Shown here piece by piece: positions 27,104 through 35,551 of a DNA stretch of 64,000 nt. The translations under genes and the position numbers were made by a program. This stretch comes from Falsirhodobacter deserti (GTDB taxonomy: Bacteria; Pseudomonadota; Alphaproteobacteria; Rhodobacterales; Rhodobacteraceae), in assembly GCF_004015795.1 (NCBI RefSeq), contig NZ_ML137218.1, forward strand, positions 1 to 64,000, written 5' to 3'. The notes beneath the pieces are model-generated. The model worked only from the letters and a program-made list of their open reading frames with translations. It did no database searches and was not told the DNA's origin. Positions within the stretch are counted from its first letter, which is position 1. Each line of letters begins with the position of its first letter.

Positions 27104-27664
27104 GATGCAGCCTCGTGCGATTGGAGTTGCAGGAGACCTAGCGGCCAGAGACGACACAAACCTGACCATCGCGTGAAGGATGAATGACAGCCGGGCCTCA
27201 GCGGTCAGCGGCGGATTCAACCATGGAACCCGGAGATCAGATCATGCGTCCCACGTCCGAAGCCTTCAGAGAACGATGTAGTAGGGCTTGCGGTTCTCTC
27301 CGAGTGGCGGCGTCAGGGATGATGGTGGGACGGAGCGGCCGTTCGCTGCAACGCGGAAGCTATGGGAGTGACGGTCAAGGCTTGAATGGCTTGATCATCC
27401 GCCCCGTCAAGGCAGGCTCTACGCTCTTTCTCGATGAGCAGCCTCACTCTTCAGCAGCGCATGAACTCGGGGTAGGAGGGTGGAGTCGTTCGCGTCCCTG
27501 CCGAGGGCGACAAGGCCGGATGGAATCCGCAATCGGCCTCGGGTGATGTCGGGGAGGCCCGCTCGTCTTTGCTGGAAGGCATTCGCCACTGAGTGGACGG
27601 CCGAAGGGCCATTCCATTATTCTACCTCCGGCACCTAACGTGCAAGCTGCTGAAACGGCACACA
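27104..27664. other. Gene-free stretch between ABC operon and MocR gene
   Basis: About 560 bases without a convincing gene. A small hairpin (GGCCTC...GAGGCC, near 27535-27560) may end transcription of the MocR gene. The part just upstream of the binding-protein gene should hold the operon promoter, but no clear hexamers or operator were seen. Confidence 0.4.
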
Positions 27665-29098
27665 TCACACGACGAAGGCCTTCGCACGCGCCGGCCCGGC
27701 AAGGGCATCCGCGACATGGCCCAGCCCCCGCTCAAGGTCCTGCCGCGTTCTGGCAGCCCCCAGCGTGAGCCGCACCGCTTCGGGCACATCACGCAAGGCA
27801 AAGGCATCTGCCTGCACCACACCGACCCCTACGGATCCGAGGCGCGTCGCGAAATCGGCGCGCTTCATTCCGTGCGGCAACTCGAGCCAGACATGGAACG
27901 ACTCCGGTGGATGCGCTTCGAAGACCTCAGGCAAGATTGCGCACCCGATCTCATGGCGGGCCCGGGTCTCCTTCCGGATCTCCTGCACCACGTGTTCAGC
28001 GGTCCCCGTCTGGATCCACTTTGCCGTAACCGAGGCCGTCAGCGATGACACCACGGACGCCGTCGCGCGAAGGGCCGATCCCACGTCCCGAGTATGGCGC
28101 AGGCGGCCGGTCGGCAGAACCAGGTGGGCCACGCGCAGGGCCGGGGACAGGCACTTGGCTAGGCCCGCGACATAGAAGACCATTTCGGGCGCAAGAGCGC
28201 GCAAGGGCGGCGGCGCCTCCGGAACAAGCGCGCCATAGGCGTCGTCCTCGATAATTGCGATCCCGTATGCCTGCGCGATCCGGAGGATCTCCTGTCGGCG
28301 GCCGAGCGACATGGTAAGGGTCGTCGGGTTGTGGAGCGTCGGGTTGCAGTAGAGCGCGGCGTCTGGATGTTTTCGGCATGCAGCCTCCAGCGCCTCCGGG
28401 CAGATGCCATCTCCGTCCATCTTTAGGCCGACCAGTTGAATCCGGAGATGATCGGCCGCCGTTATCATGCCGGGATAGGTTAGCTCGGCCGACAGGACGG
28501 TCCCGCCCGAAGGGACGAGAGCCGTCAGAAGAGCGAAGATTGCACCCTGCGCTCCGGAAGAGAGTAGCACGTCATCAGCACCGATACCGGGGATGCGCGG
28601 TGCAAGCCATCTTGCACCGGTCTCGCGGTCATCCAGCGTGCCGCCGGGGACATGGTAGTGCAACAGCGTGTCGAGACCGTCGCCTCCGTCCGGCCGGACC
28701 CCGGACAGGGATGAGATGTCCGACCACATGGCCCGTGATACCGCGTCGTTCACAAAACGTGGTGGAAGGTTCATGGTCATGTCGACGGTCAGGCTGTCGG
28801 GTTGCGGATCCCGCGTCACCTCATCCTGCTGCAGTCTTCGCACGAAGGTGCCCTGACCGGCACGGCCTTCGATGAGGCCCCGGCGGCGCGCCTCGGTATA
28901 GGCGCGGGTGACGGTCGTGAAGTCCACGCCTAACGCATCCCCAAGAGCACGCTGCGCCGGAAGCTTTGCGCCGTTCTTGAGCTGCCCGCTCCGGATGTCG
29001 CGCTCCAAGGCTTCAGCGATGAGCAGGTAGAGCGCCCCGGCATCGCGATCGATGTTCGGGACCCAAGACAAGGCGTGGCTCGATTTCGCGGCTGTCAT
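27665..29098 (-). CDS. MocR-type regulator (GntR helix-turn-helix fused to aminotransferase)
   Basis: The 477-residue protein has a GntR winged helix at residues 20-85 (LPAQRALGDALGVDFTTVTRAYTEARRRGL) joined to a fold-type I aminotransferase-like domain. The PLP lysine is in AGLAKCLSPALR, and other PLP contacts (YCNPTLHNPT, IIEDDAYG) are intact. MocR proteins use PLP to sense amino acids or vitamin B6 and bind direct repeats. This one faces hemA, which encodes a PLP enzyme, across a 140-base spacer containing two matching direct repeats. A role in controlling hemA and the oxidase genes is inferred. Confidence 0.92.
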   Translation of the reverse strand: MTAAKSSHALSWVPNIDRDAGALYLLIAEALERDIRSGQLKNGAKLPAQRALGDALGVDFTTVTRAYTEARRRGLIEGRAGQGTFVRRLQQDEVTRDPQPDSLTVDMTMNLPPRFVNDAVSRAMWSDISSLSGVRPDGGDGLDTLLHYHVPGGTLDDRETGARWLAPRIPGIGADDVLLSSGAQGAIFALLTALVPSGGTVLSAELTYPGMITAADHLRIQLVGLKMDGDGICPEALEAACRKHPDAALYCNPTLHNPTTLTMSLGRRQEILRIAQAYGIAIIEDDAYGALVPEAPPPLRALAPEMVFYVAGLAKCLSPALRVAHLVLPTGRLRHTRDVGSALRATASVVSSLTASVTAKWIQTGTAEHVVQEIRKETRARHEIGCAILPEVFEAHPPESFHVWLELPHGMKRADFATRLGSVGVGVVQADAFALRDVPEAVRLTLGAARTRQDLERGLGHVADALAGPARAKAFVV

Positions 29099-29112
29099 GC
29101 GATTTCACCTGT

Positions 29113-29161
29113 TGCATGTAGGTGTATGTCTATTGTAAGTCTAGCTGCATGTAAGTATATG
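29113..29161. promoter_or_regulatory. Direct-repeat operator for the MocR-type regulator
   Basis: Two head-to-tail copies of TGCATGTARGTRTATG (29113-29128 and 29146-29161), with start points 33 bases (about three helical turns) apart, lie between the MocR gene and hemA. A weaker ATACATACAT follows near 29183. The spacer is strikingly AT-rich against the background. Paired direct repeats are the known binding mode of MocR proteins such as PdxR and GabR. The repeats are seen; binding is inferred. Confidence 0.6.
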
Positions 29162-29238
29162 CACATCGTGACGTCAACCCATACATACATCGTTGTCGTC
29201 CTCGTCATTCAGCCGTAGCTCTCAAGGACGCAAGTCTC

Positions 29239-30480
29239 ATGGCCACATACGATGCAGAATTTCAAGCCGCCCTGTCGAAACTGAGGGACGAGCGGCGCTA
29301 CAGGACCTTCCGTTCCATCCGAATGAAGGAAGGTAGCCGTCCTGAAGCCCTTTGGGAGAAGCCTGGTGGGACAGCGCGCGACGTGACCGTCTGGTGCTCG
29401 AACGACTATCTTGGCCTCTCGCAGCACCCCAAGGTCCTCGAAGCGGTCACCGACGCCGTATTGATGTATGGAGCCGGTGTAGGTGGGACGCGCAACATTT
29501 CCGGCACGCACCCCGCCCACCTGCAGCTGGAGCGTGGACTTGCCGCTTGGCATGGCAAAGAAGCGGCGCTTCTCTTCTCGTCCGGCTGGGTGGCGAACCT
29601 GTCGGCCTTGGGCACGCTGGGCCGGATCCTGCCCGACTGCGTCATCTTCTCGGATGCCGGGAACCACAACTCGATGATCGAGGGGATGAAGCGATCTGGC
29701 GCCACGGTTCGGATCTTCCGTCACAATGATGTCGAGCACCTGGCCGAACTTCTGGCCGAGACGTCGGCCGGCCACAGCAAGCTGATCGCGTTCGAAAGCG
29801 TCTACAGCATGGACGGCTCGATCGCCCCGATCCGGGAGATCTGTGATCTCGCCGAGCAGCACGGCGCCTTTACCTTCCTTGACGAGGTCCATGCGGTCGG
29901 CCTCTATGGTCCCGCTGGCGCAGGTGTGGCAGCGCGCGACGGGGTTGCCGATCGCATCACCATGATCCAGGGGACGCTTGCGAAGGCCTTCGGCCTTGTC
30001 GGCGGCTACATCGCCGGAAGCAGCGCTGCGGTCGACACCGTGCGCTCCTATGCGGAAAGCTTCATCTTCACCTCGTCGTTGCCGGCCTACATCGCGGCCG
30101 GTGCGTCGGCTTCGTTGGAGATCATCAAAGGCGCCGATCTGCTGCGGGAACGCATGTTCCGGCAGATCCGGAAGCTACGTGATCGCCTTGACTACTCTGG
30201 CATCCCGACCCTCGACGGAGAAACACAGGTCGTTCCCGTCATGATCGGTGACGCCCGGCAGGCCTCTCTCACCAGCGAACTGCTGCTGGAAGTGTCCGGC
30301 ATCTACGCCCAACCGATCAACTACCCTACCGTGCCGCGCGGCACAGAACGCCTGAGGCTAACGCCGTCGCCGCAGCACACCGACGATCACATCGACGCGC
30401 TTGTCAATTCGCTCGAAGCGCTTGGCACAGAGATGGGCTGGCGGCGGAAGGATCGATGGGGTGCCCAGAGGCACAGCTGA
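29239..30480 (+). CDS. hemA: 5-aminolevulinate synthase
   Basis: The 413-residue PLP enzyme condenses glycine with succinyl-CoA to make 5-aminolevulinate, the first step of heme synthesis by the C4 (alphaproteobacterial) route. Key parts are visible: WCSNDYLG (51-58), the glycine-rich [14 protein letters not shown] (78-91), LDEVHAVG (214-221), and Lys249 in QGTLAKAFG, which holds PLP. It lies just upstream of a bd-type oxidase operon that needs three hemes, and opposite a MocR regulator. Some Rhodobacteraceae carry two synthase genes; this may be the accessory copy. Confidence 0.95.
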   Translation: MATYDAEFQAALSKLRDERRYRTFRSIRMKEGSRPEALWEKPGGTARDVTVWCSNDYLGLSQHPKVLEAVTDAVLMYGAGVGGTRNISGTHPAHLQLERGLAAWHGKEAALLFSSGWVANLSALGTLGRILPDCVIFSDAGNHNSMIEGMKRSGATVRIFRHNDVEHLAELLAETSAGHSKLIAFESVYSMDGSIAPIREICDLAEQHGAFTFLDEVHAVGLYGPAGAGVAARDGVADRITMIQGTLAKAFGLVGGYIAGSSAAVDTVRSYAESFIFTSSLPAYIAAGASASLEIIKGADLLRERMFRQIRKLRDRLDYSGIPTLDGETQVVPVMIGDARQASLTSELLLEVSGIYAQPINYPTVPRGTERLRLTPSPQHTDDHIDALVNSLEALGTEMGWRRKDRWGAQRHS

Positions 30481-30675
30481 TCATCCGGTTCTTCGTTCGT
30501 CGGCGGAACACCATGCAACCAAGGGTCGGTTAGAATTGACCCTTCCGCCGGTGCATTTTCACTATCTGCCAACACGCGCAGGACTTGGGCAAGGAGGCAA
30601 TACCCACATGACCCAATGTGCCATAACTTCACCAGAGCACATCCTTGCTCCTTGGGATAAAAGGGGGGGGCGGAC

Positions 30676-32100
30676 ATGACGTTCTTCGGTTTGTCTGCCG
30701 AACTTCTCGCACGGATCCAGTTCGGCTTCACGATCTCGTTCCACTTCATCTTCCCCGCCATGTCGATCGGGACGGCGAGCTATCTCGCGGTCCTGAATGC
30801 GCTGTGGCTCTGGAAGCGCGACGAGTCCTACCTGAAGCTCTTCGAATACTGGAAGACGATCTTCGCCGTGACCTTCGGCATGGGCGTCGTGTCGGGCATC
30901 GTGATGAGCTATCAATTCGGCACGAACTGGTCCGTTTTCTCGGAAAAGGCCGGGTCGATCATCGGACCGCTGATGGGTTACGAGGTCCTGACCGCCTTCT
31001 TCCTTGAAGCCGGCTTCCTCGGGATCGCCCTTTTCGGCCGAAACCGCGTCGGCGAGCGCATGCACATGGTCGCCGTTGCGATGGTCGCGATCGGCACGCT
31101 GATCTCGGCCACCTGGATCACCTCGGCCAACAGCTGGATGCACACGCCTGTCGGCTACTCTATCGACGCGAACGGAATATTCCATCCCGAGGACTGGTGG
31201 GCGATCGTCTTCAACCCGTCCTTCCCCTACCGTATGGTGCACACCGTGCTGGCCGCTTTCCTCACGACGGCGTTCGTGGTTGGGGGTGTCGGCGCCTGGC
31301 ACCTGCTGCGCGACCGGACGAACCGTCAGGCCAAGATCATGTTCTCGATGGCCATGTGGATGGCGGCGCTGATGACGCCGGTCCAGATCTTCGTCGGAGA
31401 CATGCACGGCCTGAACACGCTGGAACATCAGCCCGCGAAGATCGCGGCGATGGAGGGTCACTACGAAACACACCCGAACGGCGCCCCGCTGATCCTTTTC
31501 GGATTGCCGGATGACGAGGCGGAGGTCACCCGTTATGCGATCGAGATCCCGAAGCTTGGATCTCTAATCCTCAAGCATGACCCGAACGCTGAAATCAAAG
31601 GTCTGAAAGAATTTTCCCGGGAAGATCGACCACCCGCCCTGATGCCGTTCTTCACCTTCCGCATCATGGTCGCGCTCGGCATGGCGATGCTGGCCGTTGG
31701 CATGTGGTCGCTCTGGTGTCGCTGGCGCGGGACCCTCTACAAGAACCGGTTGCTGCACCGCGCAGCGCTGCTGATGGGTCCGTCTGGTCTCGTGGCCGTT
31801 CTGGCGGGATGGTATACGACCGAAGTCGGCCGCCAGCCCTACACAATCTACGGTCTCATGAGAACATCGGACAGCATTTCGCCCCTGTCGGCGCAGTCTG
31901 TCGGCACGTCGCTCATCGCGTTCATCCTGGTCTACTTCGCGGTCTTTGGCATCGGTTCCGTCTACCTGATCAAGCTGATGCGGCGGCCGCCGGTGATGAT
32001 CGAGGATCACGAGTTGGACAAGGGACCTATCCGCACGGCCGGCATCACACCCGGCCCCGCGCAACAGGAAACTGATGGAGGAGACGGCCATGTGGTTTGA
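30676..32100 (+). CDS. cioA: Cyanide-insensitive quinol oxidase subunit I (CioA/CydA family)
   Basis: A 474-residue subunit I of the bd-type quinol oxidase, with about nine membrane spans. The quinol loop is short, as in CioA rather than the long-loop E. coli CydA. Conserved segments include QFGFTISFHFIFPAMSIG with an axial heme His, and EVGRQPYTIYG. In that last motif the usual GRQPW tryptophan is replaced by Tyr. It reduces oxygen using ubiquinol without pumping protons. The ATG at 30676 follows a G-rich ribosome site. It follows hemA by 195 bases. Confidence 0.93.
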   Translation: MTFFGLSAELLARIQFGFTISFHFIFPAMSIGTASYLAVLNALWLWKRDESYLKLFEYWKTIFAVTFGMGVVSGIVMSYQFGTNWSVFSEKAGSIIGPLMGYEVLTAFFLEAGFLGIALFGRNRVGERMHMVAVAMVAIGTLISATWITSANSWMHTPVGYSIDANGIFHPEDWWAIVFNPSFPYRMVHTVLAAFLTTAFVVGGVGAWHLLRDRTNRQAKIMFSMAMWMAALMTPVQIFVGDMHGLNTLEHQPAKIAAMEGHYETHPNGAPLILFGLPDDEAEVTRYAIEIPKLGSLILKHDPNAEIKGLKEFSREDRPPALMPFFTFRIMVALGMAMLAVGMWSLWCRWRGTLYKNRLLHRAALLMGPSGLVAVLAGWYTTEVGRQPYTIYGLMRTSDSISPLSAQSVGTSLIAFILVYFAVFGIGSVYLIKLMRRPPVMIEDHELDKGPIRTAGITPGPAQQETDGGDGHVV

Positions 32101-33094
32101 TTACTCGGTAATTTGGGCTGCCATCATCGCTTTCGCGGTCCTCGCCTACGTGGTCTTGGATGGCTTCGACCTCGGAGTCGGCATCCTCTTCCCGTTCTTC
32201 CCTGAGCGGCGTGACCGGGATGTCATGACGAACTCGATCGCACCGGTCTGGGATGGAAACGAAACCTGGCTGGTGCTTGGGGGCGGCGGCCTGATGGCCG
32301 TCTTCCCCGTCGCCTACGCCACGATCCTCCCGGCTCTTTACGGGCCGATCATCGCCATGCTGCTGGCGCTGATCTTCCGGGGAGTGGCATTCGAGTTCCG
32401 CTGGCGGACTCACGCGACATCCCGCTTCTGGGACCGGGCCTTTTGTCTCGGCTCCATCGTTGCCGCGTTCACCCAAGGCATTGCTGTAGGCGCGCTGGTG
32501 CAGGGTATCACGGTCGAAGATCGGGCTTTCGCGGGCGGAACGTGGGACTGGCTTTCGCCCTTCTCCCTTACGACCGGCGTCGCGGTTCTTGTCGGTTACA
32601 CTCTTTTGGGAGCGACCTGGCTCAACTTGAAGACTTCGGGTGACCTGCAAGCGAAAGCTCACAAGCTTGCGCTTTGGTCCTGTGCCGCGATGTTCGTGCT
32701 GATCGGCGTCATCTCGATCTGGACGCCGTTCATTCACGAGATCTACTTCGAGCGTTGGTTCAGCTGGCCTACGGCCTTCTTCTCGGCACTGGTGCCAGCC
32801 TTGCTGCTGATCTGCGGTTACGCGCTTTGGCATGGGCTAAAGACCGACAAACACCTGCAGCCGTTCCTTGCGGCGTTGGGCCTTTTCCTGCTGAGTTTCA
32901 CTGGTCTCGGGATCAGCTTCTACCCTTACATCGTTCCGGGTGCGCTTACGATCCAGGAGGCTTCCGCACCCACCGAATCCCTGACCTTCCTGCTTGTAGG
33001 GGCGGCGGTCCTCATCCCTACAATTTTGGCCTATACCGGTTACGCCTACTGGGTGTTCCGCGGGAAGATCGACCCGGAAGAAGGATATCACTAA
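32090..33094 (+). CDS. cioB: Cyanide-insensitive quinol oxidase subunit II (CioB/CydB family)
   Basis: The 334-residue subunit II has about eight membrane spans and the family start MWFDYSVIWAAIIAFAVLAY followed by VLDGFDLGVGILFPF, plus WDGNETWLVLGGGGL. It is the partner of CioA in the bd-type oxidase. The ATG at 32090 was preferred to the in-frame ATG at 32075 because GGAGGAG, an ideal ribosome site, lies between them. It overlaps the end of cioA by 11 bases. Confidence 0.94.
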   Translation: MWFDYSVIWAAIIAFAVLAYVVLDGFDLGVGILFPFFPERRDRDVMTNSIAPVWDGNETWLVLGGGGLMAVFPVAYATILPALYGPIIAMLLALIFRGVAFEFRWRTHATSRFWDRAFCLGSIVAAFTQGIAVGALVQGITVEDRAFAGGTWDWLSPFSLTTGVAVLVGYTLLGATWLNLKTSGDLQAKAHKLALWSCAAMFVLIGVISIWTPFIHEIYFERWFSWPTAFFSALVPALLLICGYALWHGLKTDKHLQPFLAALGLFLLSFTGLGISFYPYIVPGALTIQEASAPTESLTFLLVGAAVLIPTILAYTGYAYWVFRGKIDPEEGYH

Positions 33095-33198
33095 TGTCGG
33101 ATGCAGTTCGAAAAGGACTTTGGTTCGTTGGCCTTTGGCTGGCGGGGGTTGGCACGGTAACGGTTGTAGGGCTGATCATCCGCCTCTTCTTGGCTTAG
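33094..33198 (+). CDS. Small oxidase-associated membrane protein (DUF2474 type)
   Basis: This 34-residue protein is a single transmembrane helix (GLWFVGLWLAGVGTVTVVGL) with a short charged N-terminus. Its start ATG overlaps the cioB stop by one base (TAATG). Small single-helix proteins of the DUF2474 or CydX type sit at exactly this place in many bd-oxidase operons and help assemble or stabilise the complex. The family match is by position and pattern. It is too short for most gene finders. Confidence 0.75.
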   Translation: MSDAVRKGLWFVGLWLAGVGTVTVVGLIIRLFLA

Positions 33199-33218
33199 CC
33201 TGAGACTGAGACTAAGCG

Positions 33219-33245
33219 ACCCGCAGCATCCCAGATGCTGCGGGT
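33219..33245 (+). terminator. Hairpin terminator after the oxidase operon
   Basis: A perfect 11-bp stem (ACCCGCAGCAT / ATGCTGCGGGT) around a five-base loop begins 20 bases after the last oxidase gene. There is only a weak T stretch after it. Confidence 0.7.
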
Positions 33246-33895
33246 TATGATCATTCACACTGAACGTCTCTCTGCCACCAACCTCATCGAAAAGCCCCGT
33301 GGAGCCGCGCTAAAGTGTGGAGGTGATCCCAAGCTTCTCGTCATGAACACGCTGGCTGGCGGATCAGGGGAATGTGGGGATAGTGCATGCAGACTTGTTG
33401 CATGCAGCGACCACGTCATGGGGGAGACCGCATCGTGCGCTGGTCGCCCCGGTCCTAGAGCTAGTTGGAAGGTGAAAAGTCATTAGCCTGTCTTGCTGCA
33501 CCTGCAGCATCAACACAGGCCCTGAATGACCGGTTTGGGGCTTTCGTGTCACCCCTTATTGCCCCGCGAGCCACCTCTTCTGACCTTCGGAAAGGGTCGT
33601 ATGCGGCGTTGGCCGATCCGTCTCGCCAAGGGACAGTGGCACTGAGAGCGGTCAGCTTTGATCGGCCTCGAAATATGGTCGGACAAGAGCCGCAGAATGG
33701 AGTTCCGCTTCGAGCCATAGCCTGACAGATTGGGAAAACGTGTAACCTTTCGGTCATGGCTAGCCTTGGCAGCCTTTCAAGCTAGCTGGTTCATCGTGCT
33801 GTTGGTCCGACCTTTTTCGGGATCCGGAGGCGTCGAAACGCCGCCTTGCCAACGGCCATGCAGATCCACGTGGCATCCTTGGAAGGAGAATGACA
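33246..33895. other. Gene-free stretch with a dispersed repeat
   Basis: About 650 bases without a convincing gene. A plus-strand frame at 33235-33486 encodes a Cys-rich text that I do not recognise and that may be a remnant. Bases 33537-33678 are a third copy of the repeat found twice at 17850-18248. Confidence 0.4.
33537..33678. repeat. Dispersed intergenic repeat, third copy (about 142 bp)
   Basis: The segment from GGGGCTTTCGTGTCACCCC to CTCGAAATATGG matches 17850-17992 and 18106-18248 with only a few base differences (for example TATGCGG for TATTCGG). All copies lie outside genes and in the same orientation. It marks the left edge of the stress-gene region. Confidence 0.85.
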
Positions 33896-34183
33896 ATGGC
33901 GGGGGAGACACCCGAAAGCAGCTCGGAAGGCCGCATTGACCGGTTGGAGGGTATGCTGATCGCGCATCGTCAGGTTCTGGCCCAGATGATCGCGCTAGTG
34001 AATGATAACCAATTGGCGGACCGGTTGGAGGATCGTGCTGTTCTTCGGGACGGGCAGGAGGATCCGGGTGCCGTTCCCACCGATGGTGTGGCGACGGGAC
34101 TGGCTATTGCCGAGGAAGTCTCTCGCCTGCTCAGCCTCGCGCGCGTTGCTCGTCAGCCTGCGCCGGACGAAGATGTGGGATGA
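33896..34183 (+). CDS. Small acidic protein, function unknown
   Basis: A 95-residue soluble protein with a helical N-terminal half (RIDRLEGMLIAHRQVLAQMI), possibly a short coiled coil, and no membrane segment. ATG 33896 is chosen over 33890 because AAGGAG lies seven bases upstream. Its stop overlaps the start of the NADH dehydrogenase gene by 4 bases (ATGA), so the two are translationally coupled. It may be an accessory or regulatory partner of that enzyme. I do not recognise the family. Confidence 0.65.
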   Translation: MAGETPESSSEGRIDRLEGMLIAHRQVLAQMIALVNDNQLADRLEDRAVLRDGQEDPGAVPTDGVATGLAIAEEVSRLLSLARVARQPAPDEDVG

Positions 34184-35496
34184 CAGCGATGATGCGGAAG
34201 CGGCCACGCATTGTTATCGTCGGTGGCGGGTTCGGCGGCATTGCTTGTGCGCGGCAACTGGGCGGCGCGGATGCGGATGTTCTGCTTCTTGATCGCCGGA
34301 ACCACAGTCTGTTCACGCCGCTGCTGTATCAGGTTGCCACGGCGGCTCTTTCCCCGTCTGATATCGCAGAGCCCATTCGCAAGGCACTTGGCCGCTGGAA
34401 GAACATCCGCGTGCAGATGGCCGAGGTCACCGGCGTGGACAGCGCCGCCCGCGAAGTGACGGTGAAGGATGGGGCTCCGATCAGCTATGACTACCTCGTG
34501 CTGGCGACGGGCTCCGACTACGACTATTTCGGGCATGATGATTGGCGCACCCATGCCCCCGGCCTGAAAACGGTGAACGAGGCACGGGTGATCCGCCAAC
34601 GGCTTCTTCTGTCGTATGAACAGGCTGAAGCGACGGATGATCCCGACCTGCGGCGTGCCCTTCTGACCCATGTCGTGGTCGGCGGTGGCCCCACCGGGGT
34701 GGAGATGGCGGGCGCGATGGTTGAACTTGGCCGTCACATGATCCCGCGCGATTTCCGCAACATTCGCCCTGCCGATCTGCGCGTCATGCTGATCGAAGCC
34801 GGCCCGCGTCTGTTGTCGGCTTTTCCCGAAGAACTCTCCGACTATGCGCGCGATTATCTGGTGCGCCATGGGGTCGAGGTTGTCACCAACACCCCGGTGG
34901 AGGCGATGACGGACAGTTCGGTGACCATGGGCGGCGAGACCATTCAGGTCGGTTCCGTCGTCTGGGGGGCGGGGGTGCGCGGATCGCCTGCCGCGCAATG
35001 GCTGGGGGTGCAGACGCATCGCGGCAACCGGATGCCCGTCGCGCGTGACATGACCGTTGAAGGCTATCCCGGCATCTATGCCCTTGGTGACACGGCAGCC
35101 ATGCCCGCCGATGATGGCAAGCCGCTGCCGGCGCTTGCGCAGGTGGCCAAGCAGCAGGGCGAACATTTGGGTCGCGCCCTGCGGGCCCTGATCGAGAGGG
35201 GGGAGCCTGTGCCAGCTTTCACCTTCCGCAACCGCGGCAACACCGCCGTGGTGGGGCGCAACGCGGCCGTTTTCGATTTCGGCAAGCGGCGCATGAAGGG
35301 CCGTTTGGCATGGTATCTTTGGGCGCTGGTTCACGTTTATCTTCTGATCAACGCGGAAAAGCGGGTTCTGGTCACGATCCAATGGGTCTGGCGCTATCTG
35401 ACACGCCAGCGCGGTGCCCGCCTGATCGATGAAACACCGCCACAGGTTCCTGCCGCCACCTCGCCCGGGGTGGCGCCGAAGCCCGAAGTTCACTGA
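34180..35496 (+). CDS. Type II NADH dehydrogenase (NDH-2 family)
   Basis: The 438-residue flavoprotein has two Rossmann motifs, VIVGGGFGG (about residues 12-20) for FAD and VVVGGGPTGVEMAG (about 166-179) for NADH, and the second FAD contact YALGDTAA. A C-terminal amphipathic segment around WYLWALVHVYLLI is the membrane anchor typical of NDH-2. It passes electrons from NADH to quinone without pumping protons. It could feed a non-pumping oxidase such as CioAB. It is coupled to the small gene upstream. Confidence 0.9.
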   Translation: MTAMMRKRPRIVIVGGGFGGIACARQLGGADADVLLLDRRNHSLFTPLLYQVATAALSPSDIAEPIRKALGRWKNIRVQMAEVTGVDSAAREVTVKDGAPISYDYLVLATGSDYDYFGHDDWRTHAPGLKTVNEARVIRQRLLLSYEQAEATDDPDLRRALLTHVVVGGGPTGVEMAGAMVELGRHMIPRDFRNIRPADLRVMLIEAGPRLLSAFPEELSDYARDYLVRHGVEVVTNTPVEAMTDSSVTMGGETIQVGSVVWGAGVRGSPAAQWLGVQTHRGNRMPVARDMTVEGYPGIYALGDTAAMPADDGKPLPALAQVAKQQGEHLGRALRALIERGEPVPAFTFRNRGNTAVVGRNAAVFDFGKRRMKGRLAWYLWALVHVYLLINAEKRVLVTIQWVWRYLTRQRGARLIDETPPQVPAATSPGVAPKPEVH

Positions 35497-35499
35497 ACG

Positions 35500-35524
35500 G
35501 GAACATGCGCGTGGCACGATCGTT
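35500..35524 (+). promoter_or_regulatory. EcfG-type general stress promoter
   Basis: GGAAC (35500-35504), 16 bases, then CGTT (35521-35524) is an exact match to the published EcfG/SigT consensus of alphaproteobacteria. It sits 27 bases upstream of the hydrolase ATG at 35552 and overlaps nothing but the spacer after the NADH dehydrogenase gene. Confidence 0.65.
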
Positions 35525-35551
35525 GCCCCTCAGGATGCCGGAGGAGGTCAT

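Noticed and set aside
27184-27546. 120-residue plus-strand frame between the ABC operon and the MocR gene
   Set aside because: No ribosome site, no recognisable domain, and Arg/Ser-rich composition typical of non-coding frames.
30500-30565. Possible EcfG or sigma-70 promoter before cioA (GGAAC near 30506; TTGACC at 30536)
   Set aside because: The GGAAC site has a 19-base spacing to GTT, outside the consensus, and the TTGACC site has only a weak -10.
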